Notes: generated by a model from the letters alone, not told the origin. A DNA stretch of 64,000 bases from Candidatus Protochlamydia naegleriophila (GCF_001499655.1 NZ_LN879502.1:434001-498000), one strand, 5' to 3'. Counted from the first letter of the stretch, positions 45,845-55,178 are shown. Numbers and translations: made by a program.

Positions 45845-48681
45845 GATGGCTCCGAAGATTGGCGTTTGCGCTTGGCTTCTTCTGCCTGCTCGATATTCTT
45901 CTGCATGGTTTCTGCCAAATTGTCTTTAAGAGCTTGCATGTTTTTCATCGCTTCTTTGATGGTTGCGAACTCTTCGGCTAAGTTGAGGTCGACCTCTTTG
46001 GCCTGCGTTAAGTGCTCTTGGACTATGGGCTCCATCTGGATGAGAATGTCTTTTAGAGCTGTTTCAAGCAAGTCGACTTTTTGCTGGGTCTGTTCGTAAA
46101 GCTGGGAATAATCTTCTACGCCGTTTACGAAAGATTTGACACATTGCCCCTGTTCATTCCAAATGGTAAGATCGAAATCTTCGGGAAAGGCGTGAATGTC
46201 AACTTCTTTAAATAAATGCCCCTTAGCATCCCATTGCTTTGCCTGTCCAACTGGAATGCCTTCCTGGTAATGGCATTCCATCAGCTGCTGCCCATGAGTA
46301 CTCCACATTTTTTCTGTTCCATGCCGCTTTCCAGCCTTGTAATGCAGTTCGCGAAGAAGCTGGCCTTCAATGGTATAGACGCATACTTCCCCTTCTAAGA
46401 GGCCTTCTTTGTACTGCATGACGATGTGAGGCGAGCCATTGGAATAGAAGTACTCCTGGGTTCCATCTAAAAGGCCGTCCCTATAGCGGCACAGGCTATA
46501 GAGAGCGCCCGTTTTGTAATATTGGAGGCTTTTCCCCAGCTTTTTATCGCGATAAAACCAGCTTTCTGAAAGGAGTTGCCCATTTTCGTGATAAAACCTT
46601 GATGGACCATGCAGCTGCTGATGGAGATAATACATTTCAAATTTAATCTGCCCATTAGGGAAGAATTTCTTAAAGTGGTCCTTCGCTGGGTCTGGAGCAA
46701 AGGGTTCGTCAATCGAAAGATCAAGGATTGGATCTTTTATTTGGAGGCGTCCATCGGCAAACGCATACACTTCACCAGGCTCTTTTGGCACTAGCCGTTC
46801 GTATTTTTTAAGTGCCATAGGAGGAGGAGCAAAAATAAAGCGTTGAATGGCCTGCTGCATTAAAGCTAAGTTTTGCGACAGCGTTTCTTGGAGAAAATGG
46901 TAGCGCTCAAGGTGGTCAAAAAAGAGGGTAGCTGGTTGGGTATGCGTCATATGTTGCGAGCTTTGCAAATACTGGTAGGCCATATCGAACATTTCAAGAA
47001 AGTGTTTATAGCCAATTTCCTCTTTCATTGCGGAATCTTGAACAATGGTATTTGGCGTGTAAAACTCTAATGTTTCTATTGGCGAGGGAGAAAATTGTTT
47101 CTGAGTGGCTTTTTCGACTAAAATGGAATTGCAAGCGGCTAGGCATTTATCTAAGCTTGTTTTTAGTTCGTTGATAAGGCTCAGGAGTGCTGGCTGTTTG
47201 ATCTCGAGAGGATGGCTTTGAATTTCTGCATGAACCCATCCTGATAAGTCATAAGACCTGGCTAGATACTCTTCTTTAACATTAGCAAGTGTTTGGTTGG
47301 GTACTGGCGCAAAACCCAAACCTCCTTCTGTAGCATTGATCATTTGTATTTTTGGATGATTTTTGGCAAATTGTCCCAGCCATCCGGCTTCCGCAACCCA
47401 CTCCCATTTGGTCTTTATCCATTCATTATAGATATCTGGCCGCAAGACCACTTCTTGAGCCTGCGTGGCATAAGGCTGGCTTAACTCGATCCAAAGGGGG
47501 TGCGTGGCAATGCCTGGGGCATACGTTTGTACTTCGGTAAAGGCAAGATCCATTCCAACGTAAATAATGGGACTGCACCCCATCTTGTAAGCAATTTCGG
47601 TGCAAAGATTAACCACGTTATGCCCCTCATCCAAAGGTTCTTCGGGCATGCCTAAGCGCTCTTCGAACCAGGATGACAATCGATTGGCAGAGCCTGGCAC
47701 GTAAAGTTTTGGGCCCTGCATCAATTCAAACGCTTCATGGGAAATTCTTTGGCGATAGAGAAAGGGGAGATGAAACGTATGGTTTGTAAGCAGGCGGTGG
47801 CTTTGCTCTTTATTGGGATCGACGCCTAAGCCAAAGTGAGGCATAATTCCTGCTTCATTGAGCACATTTAATGAAGATCCCCCTGCGAAAATTAACCCTT
47901 TTTGTCCAAGTTCTTTTAGAAGGTGAATGTTTTTTTGGAGCGAAGGGCCGGCTCCACAAATGATTGCAGGCACATTTTTAAACTGATTAAAGAGGCCGCT
48001 TGCAAGATAAGCTTGGGGCAGAGAAAGAAGGTTGTGATAGAAGTTCTTTAAAAAACCTGACTGACCGGATAGATATTCATTGTGCAGAGCCGTCATCAGC
48101 TTGGCATCGTGCAGCATGGCGTAGCAAAGCGTTAATGCCTCAGCCTCTCTTCTGATGGCGTAATAAGGAAGCGCTAGAAAATCAATGCGCTTATTAATGA
48201 AGCTGCTATTCAGCTTGCAAAAGTTGACATAGTCTTGCTGGTAGTCGTGAAAATAAAAAAGAGTGACCTGGGGATTTTTTAATAGGGAAGTGGCAAGTTC
48301 TGTTTGAAGGAAATAGTAAATGACTTCGAGGTCATCCTCCAAGAAAACGAGATGATTTTGGGGTTTCTCTTGCAGCCAAGGAAGGAGGGCTTGATAACCG
48401 TATCCAAGTCCTAAACCGTAAACATAGATGACTTCTGCAGTTGATAAAAGCTCTGGCTTGACTCCCTCGACAGCTTCTTGCAAGGCACCGGTTTGAGCAT
48501 GGTAGTAATCTGTCATCCCATATCGTGTTTTAGAAAGATTGGGTTCTCCTTGGTCAGTCAAACAAGGAGTCAATTCATGGCTGTCCCATACCCACTCTAG
48601 ACGGTAGGCGGCAAGTGGGTTTCGTTCGACCAGCAATTCTAAATTCTGTTGATAGCGTTCTTGGCTGAAAGATGAGTTCAT
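45841..48681 (-). CDS. DUF115/Maf-like protein with YwqK/MORN-type repeats, second of three
   Basis: The 946-residue product has the shared N-terminal domain and DUF115 core (IPAIICGAGPSLQKNIHLLKEL, VGMDLAFTEVQTYA). About eight repeats of roughly 23 residues follow at about 667-850 with the pattern ENGQL...Y-x-x-G-x-x-x-G. This is the MORN_2/YwqK type (FFPNGQIKFEMYYLHQQLHG is the first). A coiled coil ends the protein. MORN-type repeats bind lipids or proteins in other systems. The gene overlaps both neighbours by 4 bases, so the three are translated together. Confidence 0.85.
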   Translation of the reverse strand: MNSSFSQERYQQNLELLVERNPLAAYRLEWVWDSHELTPCLTDQGEPNLSKTRYGMTDYYHAQTGALQEAVEGVKPELLSTAEVIYVYGLGLGYGYQALLPWLQEKPQNHLVFLEDDLEVIYYFLQTELATSLLKNPQVTLFYFHDYQQDYVNFCKLNSSFINKRIDFLALPYYAIRREAEALTLCYAMLHDAKLMTALHNEYLSGQSGFLKNFYHNLLSLPQAYLASGLFNQFKNVPAIICGAGPSLQKNIHLLKELGQKGLIFAGGSSLNVLNEAGIMPHFGLGVDPNKEQSHRLLTNHTFHLPFLYRQRISHEAFELMQGPKLYVPGSANRLSSWFEERLGMPEEPLDEGHNVVNLCTEIAYKMGCSPIIYVGMDLAFTEVQTYAPGIATHPLWIELSQPYATQAQEVVLRPDIYNEWIKTKWEWVAEAGWLGQFAKNHPKIQMINATEGGLGFAPVPNQTLANVKEEYLARSYDLSGWVHAEIQSHPLEIKQPALLSLINELKTSLDKCLAACNSILVEKATQKQFSPSPIETLEFYTPNTIVQDSAMKEEIGYKHFLEMFDMAYQYLQSSQHMTHTQPATLFFDHLERYHFLQETLSQNLALMQQAIQRFIFAPPPMALKKYERLVPKEPGEVYAFADGRLQIKDPILDLSIDEPFAPDPAKDHFKKFFPNGQIKFEMYYLHQQLHGPSRFYHENGQLLSESWFYRDKKLGKSLQYYKTGALYSLCRYRDGLLDGTQEYFYSNGSPHIVMQYKEGLLEGEVCVYTIEGQLLRELHYKAGKRHGTEKMWSTHGQQLMECHYQEGIPVGQAKQWDAKGHLFKEVDIHAFPEDFDLTIWNEQGQCVKSFVNGVEDYSQLYEQTQQKVDLLETALKDILIQMEPIVQEHLTQAKEVDLNLAEEFATIKEAMKNMQALKDNLAETMQKNIEQAEEAKRKRQSSEPS

Positions 48682-50879
48682 AGAGTGATGTCCTTAGCTA
48701 AAGTGCCATCAGGAAACCAACAACGGGCTCGCTTGGCAATATTTTGATGATAGTCAACTTCAGTAAATAATTGGCCATTTTCATACCAACTCTTCTCGGT
48801 CCCTTCGCGCTGCCCTTCATGAAAGTAGAGCTCTCGTTTGAGATGTCCAGTTGGATAGTAGAGCCTTACAACCCCGTCAAGCTGTCCTTGCTTGTAATTC
48901 AACTCTGTTTTGAGGGATCCATTTTCATAATAATAAAGATAGTTGCCTTGCCGCAGATGTTCAGATAATCCAGGAGTGGAATAAAGCGATCCAGAGGTGT
49001 AGTAAGCAGGCTTTTGAGCATCGGATGGCTCAAAGGGGACGGCAGGAGGAGGTAAAGCCGAGGCTTGCTGCTCTTTTAAAGTATTTTCAATGATTTTTAA
49101 ATTTACCTTCGTTGTTTGCAATAAAAAGCGGTAGCGCTCTTGCATCAATTGCTTGTGCCGTTGGCTTCGTTCATGCTCTGGCAGGCGTTTAAGATTGCGC
49201 AAATCCTTTTGAATGAAGGTGGAGAAGAAGTCATCAAACTGTTGTAAAAGATAATTGAATCCCACTTCTTGCTTTAGCGCTTCTTCTAGTCCTTGACTGC
49301 TTTCATGGTCTGAAAGTTGCAGGATGGCTTGACAAATGGCTTCGCATTGTTTAAGGCTGTTGTAGAAGATCTGAATGCAGTTTTTAACCTTGCTGCGGTC
49401 AACAGGAACTGAACCTGCACCTTGGATGGCACTGTGGATCAATTGCTCCAATTCGAACGTTTGCGTCAGATAGGTTTCCGAGACCTCTTGCAAAGAGAGG
49501 TTGGGAATTGAAAAAAGACCGATGCCTTCATCGGACGCATTGATGAGCCGCAAATCAGGATGGGTACGGCCATATAAATCGGTCCATTGGGCTTCAGCAA
49601 TCCATGTCCAGTAGCTCCAGACTTTCTCACCTTTGATGTTTTTGACCTGAATGGGGGGGCCTAAATGCGTTTTCTGTTCAGTTTTTTCTGGAAAGAGAGG
49701 ATGCCTTTCAACTCCTGAAGCATAGTGCTCACCTTCGCGAAAGGAGAGATCGAGTCCAACAAAAATAATGGGATTGCAGCCGAGCAAACGGGCGATTTCT
49801 AAGGTTGCATGCACGACATTATAGCCCCCTTCTAATTGAAGAGAGGGAAGGCCGAGCTGCTCTTCAAACCACTTGGCAGCCCAGTAAAACACGGCTCCCG
49901 ATAAGAAAAGGCGGGGACCGTGGATGGCTGTTAATGCCTCATAGTAGATGCGATTGCGGTAAAAAACGGGAGTTTCGAAAGCGCGATTCATAATCTGACG
50001 ATGAAATGTTTCGGCGGTTGGATCAATATTGACCCCAAAGTGGGGCCATACCCCCTCATGAGTCAAAACGTTCAGAGCGCTTCCTGGGCCGAATAATAGG
50101 GCTTTTTGATGCAACTCTTTGAGTTTAGTTGCATGCTTAGCTAAAGAAGGGCCTGCACCGCAAATGATGGCTGGTATATCTTTAAACTTATTGGCTAGAT
50201 GATCGGCAAGGTAAGAGTGTGGAAGCTGTAAGAGATTGCGATAAAAGTTATTAAAAAAGGCGACGCCAAATTGAGCCAATTCTTGATAGCGAATATTTTG
50301 TTCGGTCGTTTCGAATTCAATTAAGTCTTGAATCATAGAAAAAAACGGCATTTTATTGGCTGCATAAGAGGGCAAGGCGGTAACGCTAAAAGAGCGTAGC
50401 AAATTATCCTGCGTCAATAAGCGGACGATCGATCGATCATAATGAGCCTCGGAAAAGTCCCTAATATCGACTTGAGGATCTTGTAAGAGAGGGGCTGCGT
50501 GTTCTAACTCCAAAAAATACCGGATAACGGCAAGCTCATCTTCTAAAAAGATCAGATAACGATTGGGATCGCCCTTTAACCACTCTTTTAGATCCTGGTA
50601 TAAATAACCCAATCCAAGCCCATATACATAGAGAACATCGCAGTTCTCAAGAGACAGCCCGGCATACCATTCTTTTGCCTCGCGGCTTGGCCCATTCTCG
50701 CTGTGCAGAAAATAGGCCTTGTCTCCTTGCTGTATGGATAGATTAGCTTCTTCATGGGTCGTGCAAGGAGTCAAACAAATTGTCTGGCCATTCAAAAAAG
50801 AAGAGACCTTATTGGCTAAAGGAGCATTGATTAAATGCAAAAGGGCTAGATTGCCGTTGTATAATTTCTGATCAAACAT
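48678..50879 (-). CDS. DUF115/Maf-like protein with YwqK/MORN-type repeats, first of three
   Basis: The 733-residue product has the shared N-terminal domain (LYVYGLGLGYLYQDLKEWL, FLEDELAVI), the DUF115 core (IPAIICGAGPSLAKHATKL, HFGVNIDPT, LEGGYNVVHATLEIARLLGC, FVGLDLSF) and four YwqK-type repeats at the C-terminus (about 640-730). It heads the three-gene operon, 58 bases after a non-coding gap. Its enzymatic role is presumably glycosyl transfer or nucleotide-sugar handling; the substrate is unknown. Confidence 0.85.
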   Translation of the reverse strand: MFDQKLYNGNLALLHLINAPLANKVSSFLNGQTICLTPCTTHEEANLSIQQGDKAYFLHSENGPSREAKEWYAGLSLENCDVLYVYGLGLGYLYQDLKEWLKGDPNRYLIFLEDELAVIRYFLELEHAAPLLQDPQVDIRDFSEAHYDRSIVRLLTQDNLLRSFSVTALPSYAANKMPFFSMIQDLIEFETTEQNIRYQELAQFGVAFFNNFYRNLLQLPHSYLADHLANKFKDIPAIICGAGPSLAKHATKLKELHQKALLFGPGSALNVLTHEGVWPHFGVNIDPTAETFHRQIMNRAFETPVFYRNRIYYEALTAIHGPRLFLSGAVFYWAAKWFEEQLGLPSLQLEGGYNVVHATLEIARLLGCNPIIFVGLDLSFREGEHYASGVERHPLFPEKTEQKTHLGPPIQVKNIKGEKVWSYWTWIAEAQWTDLYGRTHPDLRLINASDEGIGLFSIPNLSLQEVSETYLTQTFELEQLIHSAIQGAGSVPVDRSKVKNCIQIFYNSLKQCEAICQAILQLSDHESSQGLEEALKQEVGFNYLLQQFDDFFSTFIQKDLRNLKRLPEHERSQRHKQLMQERYRFLLQTTKVNLKIIENTLKEQQASALPPPAVPFEPSDAQKPAYYTSGSLYSTPGLSEHLRQGNYLYYYENGSLKTELNYKQGQLDGVVRLYYPTGHLKRELYFHEGQREGTEKSWYENGQLFTEVDYHQNIAKRARCWFPDGTLAKDITL

Positions 50880-50937
50880 CGCCCCTCATGAAAAGCATTC
50901 TACTATAAATCAACCAATCAGGCTTTGTGAACACACT

Positions 50938-51369
50938 CTAAAGAGGTATCCAGTTCTTATTGCCGCCTAAGGGTTTAAATCGCTTGCGCCGTTCTTTTAT
51001 TTGTTGCTTTAAGGGGTCCTGAACCGGAGCCGCTTTTTTACCCCGCTCGATCACTTTGGAAAAGGCGAATTGCAGGCTCTTTGCATCTTTTTCAATCTCT
51101 CTTGCCCGCTGCAGCACCTGTTTGTCTTTATCCGACAACACTGCCGAACGGCTGGCATTCATTCGAAGAGCTTCAATGTCAATGTCCGCTTCTTGAAGGG
51201 TTTTTTGATTCACCTCTTCAAAAAGCGCAACGGCATTTTCAAGCCTCTCAATTTCTTCTAATACCCGCGGTGTAATATTGTCTGAAATGGGGCCTTGATG
51301 CTCTTGAATCCTCTTGATGAGATCGGCCACTTGAGCTAACAAGGGCTCAATTGGGTTCTTTTCTTTCAT
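50938..51369 (-). CDS. Small helical protein of unknown function (143 aa)
   Basis: The product is charged and helical, with a likely coiled coil from about residue 10 to 105 and a basic tail ending in a conserved-looking NWIPL. The open frame extends 31 residues further upstream (to 51462), but ATG 51369 starts the well-behaved part and has GGA in front. I do not recognise the family. The stretch from 51370 to 51737 upstream holds no gene. Confidence 0.55.
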   Translation of the reverse strand: MKEKNPIEPLLAQVADLIKRIQEHQGPISDNITPRVLEEIERLENAVALFEEVNQKTLQEADIDIEALRMNASRSAVLSDKDKQVLQRAREIEKDAKSLQFAFSKVIERGKKAAPVQDPLKQQIKERRKRFKPLGGNKNWIPL

Positions 51370-51737
51370 AATTCCATCTCTAATAGAGTTTACATTTCTA
51401 CACCAATCTTTCGAAGTATACACTTCTAATTTTATTTTAACAGCTTTGAAAAACTTTATCAAAAAAAATCCCAGATCTCAATCAACGCGAATGTCTCATT
51501 GATTGCTCGAGGCCTTTATTTAGATTGTTTTGAAATTAATAAACAATTAATCGGTTTTTTATAAACGTTCGAACTGAAAAATTCTATATATATGATGTGA
51601 TGTTTTGGTTTGTTAGTTAATTAAAGTTTGTATTTAGTTTGCAAGAGGGGTGTATGGGAATTACTATGTTTTGACTATTGTCAAACGTTTTGTCATTTTT
51701 CAGATAGTGAGGTAAAGATTCAAGTTGTTAATGAAAA

Positions 51738-51932
51738 ATGGTTGGATTGTCTGAATTGAGTGATGAATTTATTGGCAATATTATGCAATTTGCCGATGTA
51801 GAAGAATTCTATCAATTGGAAAGAGTTTCGCATCAATGGCAAAGGGTGATGGCAAGCTATTTTCCAGTAGAAAAGGAGTTAATGGGAAATGAAGCAGACT
51901 ATCAGCCGACTTTAAACTTATTGCTTGAATGA
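51738..51932 (+). CDS. Short F-box domain protein; candidate ubiquitin-hijacking effector
   Basis: The 64-residue product is almost nothing but an F-box: LSELSDEFIGNIMQFADVEE, then FYQLERVSHQWQRVM (residues 4-42). It matches the order L-x-x-L-P/S-x-E-hydrophobic ... L-x-x-V-S-x-x-W-x-x-hydrophobic. F-boxes bind Skp1 in eukaryotic SCF ubiquitin ligases; amoeba-associated chlamydiae are known for expanded F-box families. There is no substrate-binding domain, so it could be a truncated remnant of a larger gene or a competitor for Skp1. A palindrome TTTGAC-TATT-GTCAAA lies at 51670-51685 upstream. Downstream to 52155 I see no gene. Confidence 0.62.
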   Translation: MVGLSELSDEFIGNIMQFADVEEFYQLERVSHQWQRVMASYFPVEKELMGNEADYQPTLNLLLE

Positions 51933-52155
51933 CTTTCCTATCACCTTAGTCTTGTACAGTGTAAAAGAACGCAAGAGAGGAGTGGAAACGCAGAGGATAT
52001 TCTAAGTCATTGAAACGTCCTCTTTGTCTCAATCTCTTACATCGCATCCCTTAGCGCCTCTGCATTAGATTGCTCACAAGGATGTTAATGGTCAAGCAAG
52101 TTCAATTAACATATGTTGTGGAAGTTAATTTATGGCGAAAATGATTGTTGTGTTT

Positions 52156-52164
52156 TGTTATAAT
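52156..52164 (+). promoter_or_regulatory. Extended -10 promoter element before the 581-residue gene
   Basis: TG-T-TATAAT is a perfect extended -10 element; no good -35 lies upstream. The gene starts 62 bases later. Confidence 0.5.
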
Positions 52165-52226
52165 TAAAAATAAGGTTTTTATTTTCTCTATTTTTGATTT
52201 ATAGCAACTATGTAATAGAGGTAATT

Positions 52227-53972
52227 ATGAATAGATTTGATTCATCTTGGCAGCAAGCTTTACAATCGACGTCTTTTCCCACGAGTACAGGGTCGCAAGC
52301 CACTGATCACTTAGGTGGAGGCGATACAGTGCGATATAGCGGTCGTACATTTGCTTTTCATAACGGTTCTCCGACTGAGACAAAGGTAAATGATAGCATG
52401 ATCAATTCGAATTTGGGGGCTGGGCCAACAGCCTCGACCGGACGGGTGCGTCAAGTTGCTCATATCATCATCGGAGGTTTTGCAACTTTGATTGACAAGT
52501 TAGCCTCAAAAGTAGCCGATGTTGGCAGAAAAATATTTGCTTTTGCGCAAAAGGTAGGAACAGCAGAGGGGCGTTCAGAATTAAAAGAAGGGATTGAGAG
52601 AGGAGCTCAGCAGATTCAGACGAAGCTGAGTTCTTTAAAAGAGGCAACTTCTGAAAAGCTGCGAAAAACCAAAGCCGAGCTGCCAGGCAGGGTTCAGAAA
52701 TTTAGAGAAGATTTTCCGGCCACCGTTCGGACGTCTGTAGGAAAACTCAAGAAAAGTGCGACCAAATTTTTTCAACAATTGAGGTCTTCAGAGGGCCGAA
52801 AAGAGCTGAAAAAAGACTTTGAAGGGGGATTGGACAGATTGAAGAAAGGGGCTATTAGTCTTATGGAAAGGGGAGCGGAAAGAGCCTCGCAAATGGGAGA
52901 AGAATTGCAGCCCAAACTCGATGCTTATGAAGCAAGAGGATCGGCGATTGTGGCAGAGTCTAAAAAGGATCTAAAAGCGGTTAAAAAAGATGCAAGTATT
53001 GCAATGGGCGAGCTGAAAAAAACGGCAGAGGGGCATTTGAGCTCTATCGGACAGAGCCTTAGCACACGAATTGATAACTTGAAACAGAGAATGGGCGCCA
53101 TTTCTTTCAAGCGTCCATCTCCTACGCCAACCTATGACATGGCGTTGGCTGCCAACACAGTCGATGTTTTGAAACAGCGATTAGATAAACAAAAGCTCAA
53201 TTTGCAGAAGAATATGCAGGAGGGAAGCGATGCTGGTACGATCAGGACGCGTGAAATAGAAATTGGGGAAACACAGGCTTCGCTTAAGCTGTTTGAGAAT
53301 CCTTCTAAACTCAATAAATTCATCAAGGCTCAAAAGAAAGAGCATGCAGCCGAATTGAAACAGATTAGGGACTTTGCCGAAGGCGGCATCAAGCAGAACG
53401 AGGCTTTGACAACTAAATTAAAAGAGCAAATGGGAGAAGTCTCTAAAACGTTTGGCGATGACAAACTGGCGAAAATGCGCGAAGAAATTGGCAAACGAAT
53501 GGACGAGAAGCATGCGCTGTCTAAAGAAAATAGTTCGGATGAGAATATCTTAATTCTCATGTTGAAAAAAGAAAGTCCCGAGGCCTTCCAATGCGATGTC
53601 CGTAAAGGCTTAGGAGAAGTAACCGGACCGAGCAATGGTGCGAAAATGGAGTCCAAGGAATTTATCAAGCATCTCCACGACAATCTTCCCAGCTATTTGG
53701 GATTGGATCGGAAAGACTTTCGCACGAAGCCAAGCGGAGAGGATCCCTCTGGAGAGCTTTTAAAGCAAGATAAAGAAAATAATTTGGCTCAATTCAAGCA
53801 ATTGTGCATAGATAAGGGACTCAGTGCAGACGAGGCTGCGAGCAAGGCTAGCGAACTCAACAACAAATACAATGAACTCATTGATGCTAAAAGAAATTTA
53901 GAGATTGATGGCGGCAGCAAATACATGACCCTTGCAATGGAAATTAAACAGTTTGTTGACAATCTTAAATAA
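52227..53972 (+). CDS. Coiled-coil protein with apolipoprotein-like amphipathic repeats (581 aa)
   Basis: The first 70 residues are Ser/Thr/Gly-rich and look disordered. A short hydrophobic helix follows (VAHIIIGGFATLIDKLASKV). Then come long Lys/Glu-rich amphipathic helices with an imperfect repeat unit around EGRSELKEGIERG and EGRKELKKDFEGG, about 75 residues apart. The rest (to 581) is coiled coil. ATG 52227 has AGAGG at the right distance; the open frame starts earlier at 52194. Disordered start, no Sec signal and repeat-rich helices are typical of secreted chlamydial effectors, which is inference. Confidence 0.65.
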   Translation: MNRFDSSWQQALQSTSFPTSTGSQATDHLGGGDTVRYSGRTFAFHNGSPTETKVNDSMINSNLGAGPTASTGRVRQVAHIIIGGFATLIDKLASKVADVGRKIFAFAQKVGTAEGRSELKEGIERGAQQIQTKLSSLKEATSEKLRKTKAELPGRVQKFREDFPATVRTSVGKLKKSATKFFQQLRSSEGRKELKKDFEGGLDRLKKGAISLMERGAERASQMGEELQPKLDAYEARGSAIVAESKKDLKAVKKDASIAMGELKKTAEGHLSSIGQSLSTRIDNLKQRMGAISFKRPSPTPTYDMALAANTVDVLKQRLDKQKLNLQKNMQEGSDAGTIRTREIEIGETQASLKLFENPSKLNKFIKAQKKEHAAELKQIRDFAEGGIKQNEALTTKLKEQMGEVSKTFGDDKLAKMREEIGKRMDEKHALSKENSSDENILILMLKKESPEAFQCDVRKGLGEVTGPSNGAKMESKEFIKHLHDNLPSYLGLDRKDFRTKPSGEDPSGELLKQDKENNLAQFKQLCIDKGLSADEAASKASELNNKYNELIDAKRNLEIDGGSKYMTLAMEIKQFVDNLK

Positions 53973-53976
53973 GCGC

Positions 53977-54036
53977 TTTAAATGGCAGGCAGTGCTGCGG
54001 GATCTATTTAAATGGCAGGCAGTGCTGCGGGATCTA
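53977..54036. repeat. Perfect 30-bp tandem duplication
   Basis: The 30-base unit starting TTTAAATGGCAGGCAGTG occurs twice without a mismatch (53977-54006, 54007-54036), in the 73-base gap between two convergent genes. It contains no obvious hairpin. Confidence 0.95.
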
Positions 54037-54045
54037 AATGATGAA

Positions 54046-54540
54046 TTAGGAAAGCGTTTGCGTTATATGCGTGTACATGAGCCTTCCTTGTTTGAGGAGG
54101 ATCTCATAGGGTGGCAGTTCTGCCAGAAAGTGATAGTCTTTTTGGACTGGATGTTGCCATCCCACGCGTCTTTCGTTCTCGTTGGCGACGCCAATAAAGC
54201 ACGCTTGCAAGTGTTGATTGTACCCGACAACCTGACGAATGACTTTAGTTGTTATAGCGATAGCCTTGCATTCGATTAAAAGAAGAGGATAGAGGGGGTA
54301 GTTTGGATGGAGCCCCGGAACGAGAACGATCAAATCTGCTCGTCTGTTGGGGATTTGATAAGAAGGAATATGACGCAAATGGGGGATCTGGCTCAAGATT
54401 ATTTCTAAAGCGAGACTCCCACTTGGATAACCCAGGTTGTGCGTCATGTGGACAAGTAAGCCCTGTCTAACTTTTTCTTCAGGAGTGGATGCGATCCACT
54501 TTTTGCGAACAGAACAAAAGAGTTGGCAGGGCTCTGACAT
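54046..54540 (-). CDS. HsdR N-terminal-like nuclease domain protein
   Basis: The 164-residue product matches the stand-alone type I restriction enzyme R N-terminal domain: KVRQGLLVHMTHNLGYP, RRADLIVLV as the PD-(D/E)XK Asp strand, LLIECKA as the E-x-K motif, then VVGYNQHLQACFIGVANENE. It lacks a helicase, so it is not a restriction enzyme; such short proteins are common in Chlamydiae and Bacteroidetes with unknown role. ATG 54540 is chosen; a TTG at 54555 would overlap the hpf stop. It follows hpf by 8 bases and is probably co-transcribed. Confidence 0.82.
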   Translation of the reverse strand: MSEPCQLFCSVRKKWIASTPEEKVRQGLLVHMTHNLGYPSGSLALEIILSQIPHLRHIPSYQIPNRRADLIVLVPGLHPNYPLYPLLLIECKAIAITTKVIRQVVGYNQHLQACFIGVANENERRVGWQHPVQKDYHFLAELPPYEILLKQGRLMYTHITQTLS

Positions 54541-54548
54541 GGTTCTAT

Positions 54549-55178
54549 CTAGCAATTAGGTTCAATGATACCGTAATGTCCATCTTGGCGACGGTAGATA
54601 ACCTTTAATTTTTGATCTTCTTCACTCTTGAAAATCAAAAAGGCATCTTGAGATAGCTCCATCTTCATGACAGCTTCATCATAGGTAAGTGTTTTTAATG
54701 GACGCTTTTCTTGCTTTACAATTTCATGAACAGTCTCTTCACCATTAAGCTCGCCTTCCTCTTCCTCTATTTCGAGCTCAAGCTCTTCTTCAGCAGTTGG
54801 ACGGCGCAAGACGTTGACGTTCATGTCAATGATCGCGAGGCTCTTGGCATGGTGATCTTGGATTTTAGATTTATAGCGGCGAATCTGCGCCTCTAACTTG
54901 GCAACCGCCTTGTCAATAGACGCATACATGTCTTGAGTAGACGCCTGGCTAGTAATCTTTGTATGGCCCGCTTTTAAAATAATTTCAACGCGATGATCGA
55001 TCTTTTGAATGTCCATGACGACATTAATATCGATAATGCGATTCATGAATCGCTCAATCTTAGAAATTTTTTCCATAGCGTAGTCTTTCATCGAATCGGT
55101 GATTTCTACCTGGCGTCCTGTGATCTTAATGTTATATTCTGCATCTACAAATTCTAAGGCTTTTGCTTTGCGATTCAT
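54549..55178 (-). CDS. hpf: Ribosome hibernation promoting factor, long form
   Basis: The 209-residue product has the HPF/RaiA N-terminal domain (ITGRQVEITDSMKDYAMEKI ... YASIDKAVAKLEAQIRRYK), a highly acidic linker (about 130-148, EEELELEIEEEEGEL), and the C-terminal dimerisation domain of long HPF (KPL-type strand, EAVMKMELSQDAFLIFKSE, YRRQDGHYGIIEP). Long HPF joins ribosomes into 100S dimers in resting cells, which suits the elementary-body stage of chlamydiae. Its own leader (55179-55415) shows no clear promoter. Confidence 0.94.
   Translation of the reverse strand: MNRKAKALEFVDAEYNIKITGRQVEITDSMKDYAMEKISKIERFMNRIIDINVVMDIQKIDHRVEIILKAGHTKITSQASTQDMYASIDKAVAKLEAQIRRYKSKIQDHHAKSLAIIDMNVNVLRRPTAEEELELEIEEEEGELNGEETVHEIVKQEKRPLKTLTYDEAVMKMELSQDAFLIFKSEEDQKLKVIYRRQDGHYGIIEPNC

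Noticed and set aside
53932..54279. A 115-residue plus-strand frame across the 30-bp repeats
   Set aside because: It lies antisense to the HsdR-N-like gene and begins inside the preceding gene; no ribosome site.
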